Assembly: GCA_030156305.1 (NCBI GenBank)
Contig: JASGMZ010000158.1
Span: forward strand, 1 to 7,105
DNA from: Bacteroidales bacterium
Lineage (GTDB): Bacteria > Bacteroidota > Bacteroidia > Bacteroidales > UBA12077
DNA length: 7,105 nt
Direction of reading: 5' to 3'
Below, in pieces: positions 6,063 through 7,105 of this stretch (the stretch's first letter is position 1; each line of letters opens with the position of its first letter). The position numbers and the translations under genes were made by a program. The notes beneath the pieces are model-generated. The model had not been told where the DNA came from and did not search any database. It saw only the letters and a list, made by a program, of their open reading frames with translations.

Positions 6063-7105
6063 ATGAAAGAATTACGATTAATGAAAGGCAACGAAGCGAT
6101 AGCAGAAGCAGCTATTCGTGCAGGTGTCGATGGCTACTTTGGGTATCCAATTACTCCACAATCTGAGGTTCTTGAATATCTTATGGCAGAAAAACCCGAA
6201 GAAAGAACCGGAATGGTTGTTCTTCAGGCCGAAAGTGAAATTGCTGCCATTAATATGGTATATGGCGGAGCCGGTTGTGGGAAAAAGGTTATGACCTCTT
6301 CATCAAGCCCTGGAATAAGCCTTAAACAAGAAGGAATAACTTATATTGCAGGAGCTGAATTACCTTGTATGATTTTAAATGTTGTTAGAGGAGGGCCAGG
6401 GTTAGGAACTATTCAGCCTGCGCAATCAGATTACTTTCAGGCAGTAAAAGGCGGCGGACATGGAGATTACAAATTAATTGTGTTGGCTCCGGCATCTGTT
6501 CAGGAAATGTATGATTTTGTAGAGTTAAGTTTCGAACTTGCTTTTAAATATCGAAATCCAGCCATGATTTTATCCGATGGAGCTATTGGCCAGATGATGG
6601 AAAAGGTTGAGATTGGTGAGCAAAAAAAGAGATTAACTGATCAGGAAGTGAAAGAGAAATACCCCTGGGCTACAACCGGAAAAGATGCTAACCGGGAAAG
6701 AAATATTATTACTTCCCTTGAACTGGACCCGGTAAAACAAGAACAATTCAACCTGAAACTTCAGGCCAAATATAAAGAGATGGAAGAAAAAGAGGTTCGT
6801 TTTGAAGAAATTCAAACCGAAGATGCCGAATATCTCTTTGTTGCCTACGGAACAAGTTCACGTATTTGTGAAAAATCAGTTCAACTAGCTCGTAAAAAAG
6901 GTATTAAAGTTGGCTTATTAAGGCCTATTACCTTATTCCCGTTTCCTAAAAAAAGGTTATTGGAACTTGCTGGCAAGGTAAAAGGAATGTTATCTGTGGA
7001 AATGAGTACAGGACAAATGGTTGAAGATGTGAAATTAGCTGTTGAGCATAAAGTTCCTGTTATTCATTACGGCAGAATGGGAGGTATCATACCATCTCCT
7101 GCTGA
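6063..7105 (+). CDS. vorB: 2-oxoacid:ferredoxin oxidoreductase alpha subunit (VorB/KorA type), 3' end missing
   Basis: Part of a thiamine-diphosphate enzyme that converts a 2-oxo acid and CoA to acyl-CoA and CO2, reducing ferredoxin. The frame from ATG 6063 stays open to the right edge, giving 347 residues of a subunit usually about 355-380 long, so only the last few residues are missing. Visible landmarks are MKGNEAIAEAAIRAG (7-21), the YPITP motif at 28-32 that contacts the cofactor or substrate region, the AESEIAAINMVYGGAG stretch with the conserved glutamate (about 56-71), TSSSSPGISLKQEGI (about 77-91), RGGPGLGT (about 107-114) and HGDYKLIVLAP (about 129-139), then a second domain opening with FVAYGTSSRI. 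The C-terminal domain ends with YGRMGGIIPSPA. VorB (2-oxoisovalerate) and KorA (2-oxoglutarate) cannot be separated reliably here; the amino-acid context favours a branched-chain or broad 2-oxo acid substrate. The beta (TPP) and gamma subunits should follow downstream. Confidence 0.92.
   Translation, partial: MKELRLMKGNEAIAEAAIRAGVDGYFGYPITPQSEVLEYLMAEKPEERTGMVVLQAESEIAAINMVYGGAGCGKKVMTSSSSPGISLKQEGITYIAGAELPCMILNVVRGGPGLGTIQPAQSDYFQAVKGGGHGDYKLIVLAPASVQEMYDFVELSFELAFKYRNPAMILSDGAIGQMMEKVEIGEQKKRLTDQEVKEKYPWATTGKDANRERNIITSLELDPVKQEQFNLKLQAKYKEMEEKEVRFEEIQTEDAEYLFVAYGTSSRICEKSVQLARKKGIKVGLLRPITLFPFPKKRLLELAGKVKGMLSVEMSTGQMVEDVKLAVEHKVPVIHYGRMGGIIPSPA

Noticed and set aside
5954..6166. Plus-strand open frame overlapping the ferredoxin subunit and the alpha subunit
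   Set aside because: It is out of frame with both genes across their conserved cysteine and cofactor motifs, and its product is of low complexity.

Overview
The window looks like part of a Bacteroidota chromosome, probably an anaerobic or microaerobic member of the Bacteroidales/Marinilabiliales type. Three things point there: AT-rich DNA with AAA-, TTA- and GAA-rich codon use; A-rich leaders with no Shine-Dalgarno sequence in front of the genes; and four exact copies of the Bacteroidota -7 promoter element TAnnTTTG, each just upstream of a gene. The lineage is an inference from these features.

Layout. Positions 1-465 (minus strand) hold an ECF-type sigma factor cut by the left edge. A 247-bp divergent intergenic region (466-712) follows, with short repeats and a promoter for the rightward genes. 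Everything to the right is on the plus strand: a fused alpha-beta ADP-forming acyl-CoA synthetase (713-2770); a 49-residue single-span membrane protein whose start directly abuts the synthetase stop (2771-2920); a multi-span membrane protein with faint Mpv17/PMP22-like features (2971-3663); a long-chain flavodoxin (3715-4236); a class I/II PLP aminotransferase (4302-5633); a 168-bp gap with a tandem repeat and promoter; a 2x[4Fe-4S] ferredoxin-type subunit (5802-6035); and the alpha (VorB/KorA-type) subunit of a 2-oxoacid:ferredoxin oxidoreductase, running off the right edge about ten residues before its expected end (6063-7105).

How the genes may work together (inference). The aminotransferase would turn an amino acid into a 2-oxo acid. 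The oxidoreductase would decarboxylate this oxidatively to an acyl-CoA and reduce ferredoxin or flavodoxin. The ADP-forming synthetase would turn the acyl-CoA into a free acid while making ATP. This is the substrate-level phosphorylation route of amino-acid fermentation known from Thermococcales, and here its parts lie within about 6.4 kb of a bacterial genome. The two membrane proteins between the ATP-forming enzyme and the flavodoxin are the least explained parts. The individual enzymes belong to known families. The most interesting points are the gene association, the two membrane proteins, the atypical FMN-binding loop of the flavodoxin and the repeat elements upstream of the promoters.
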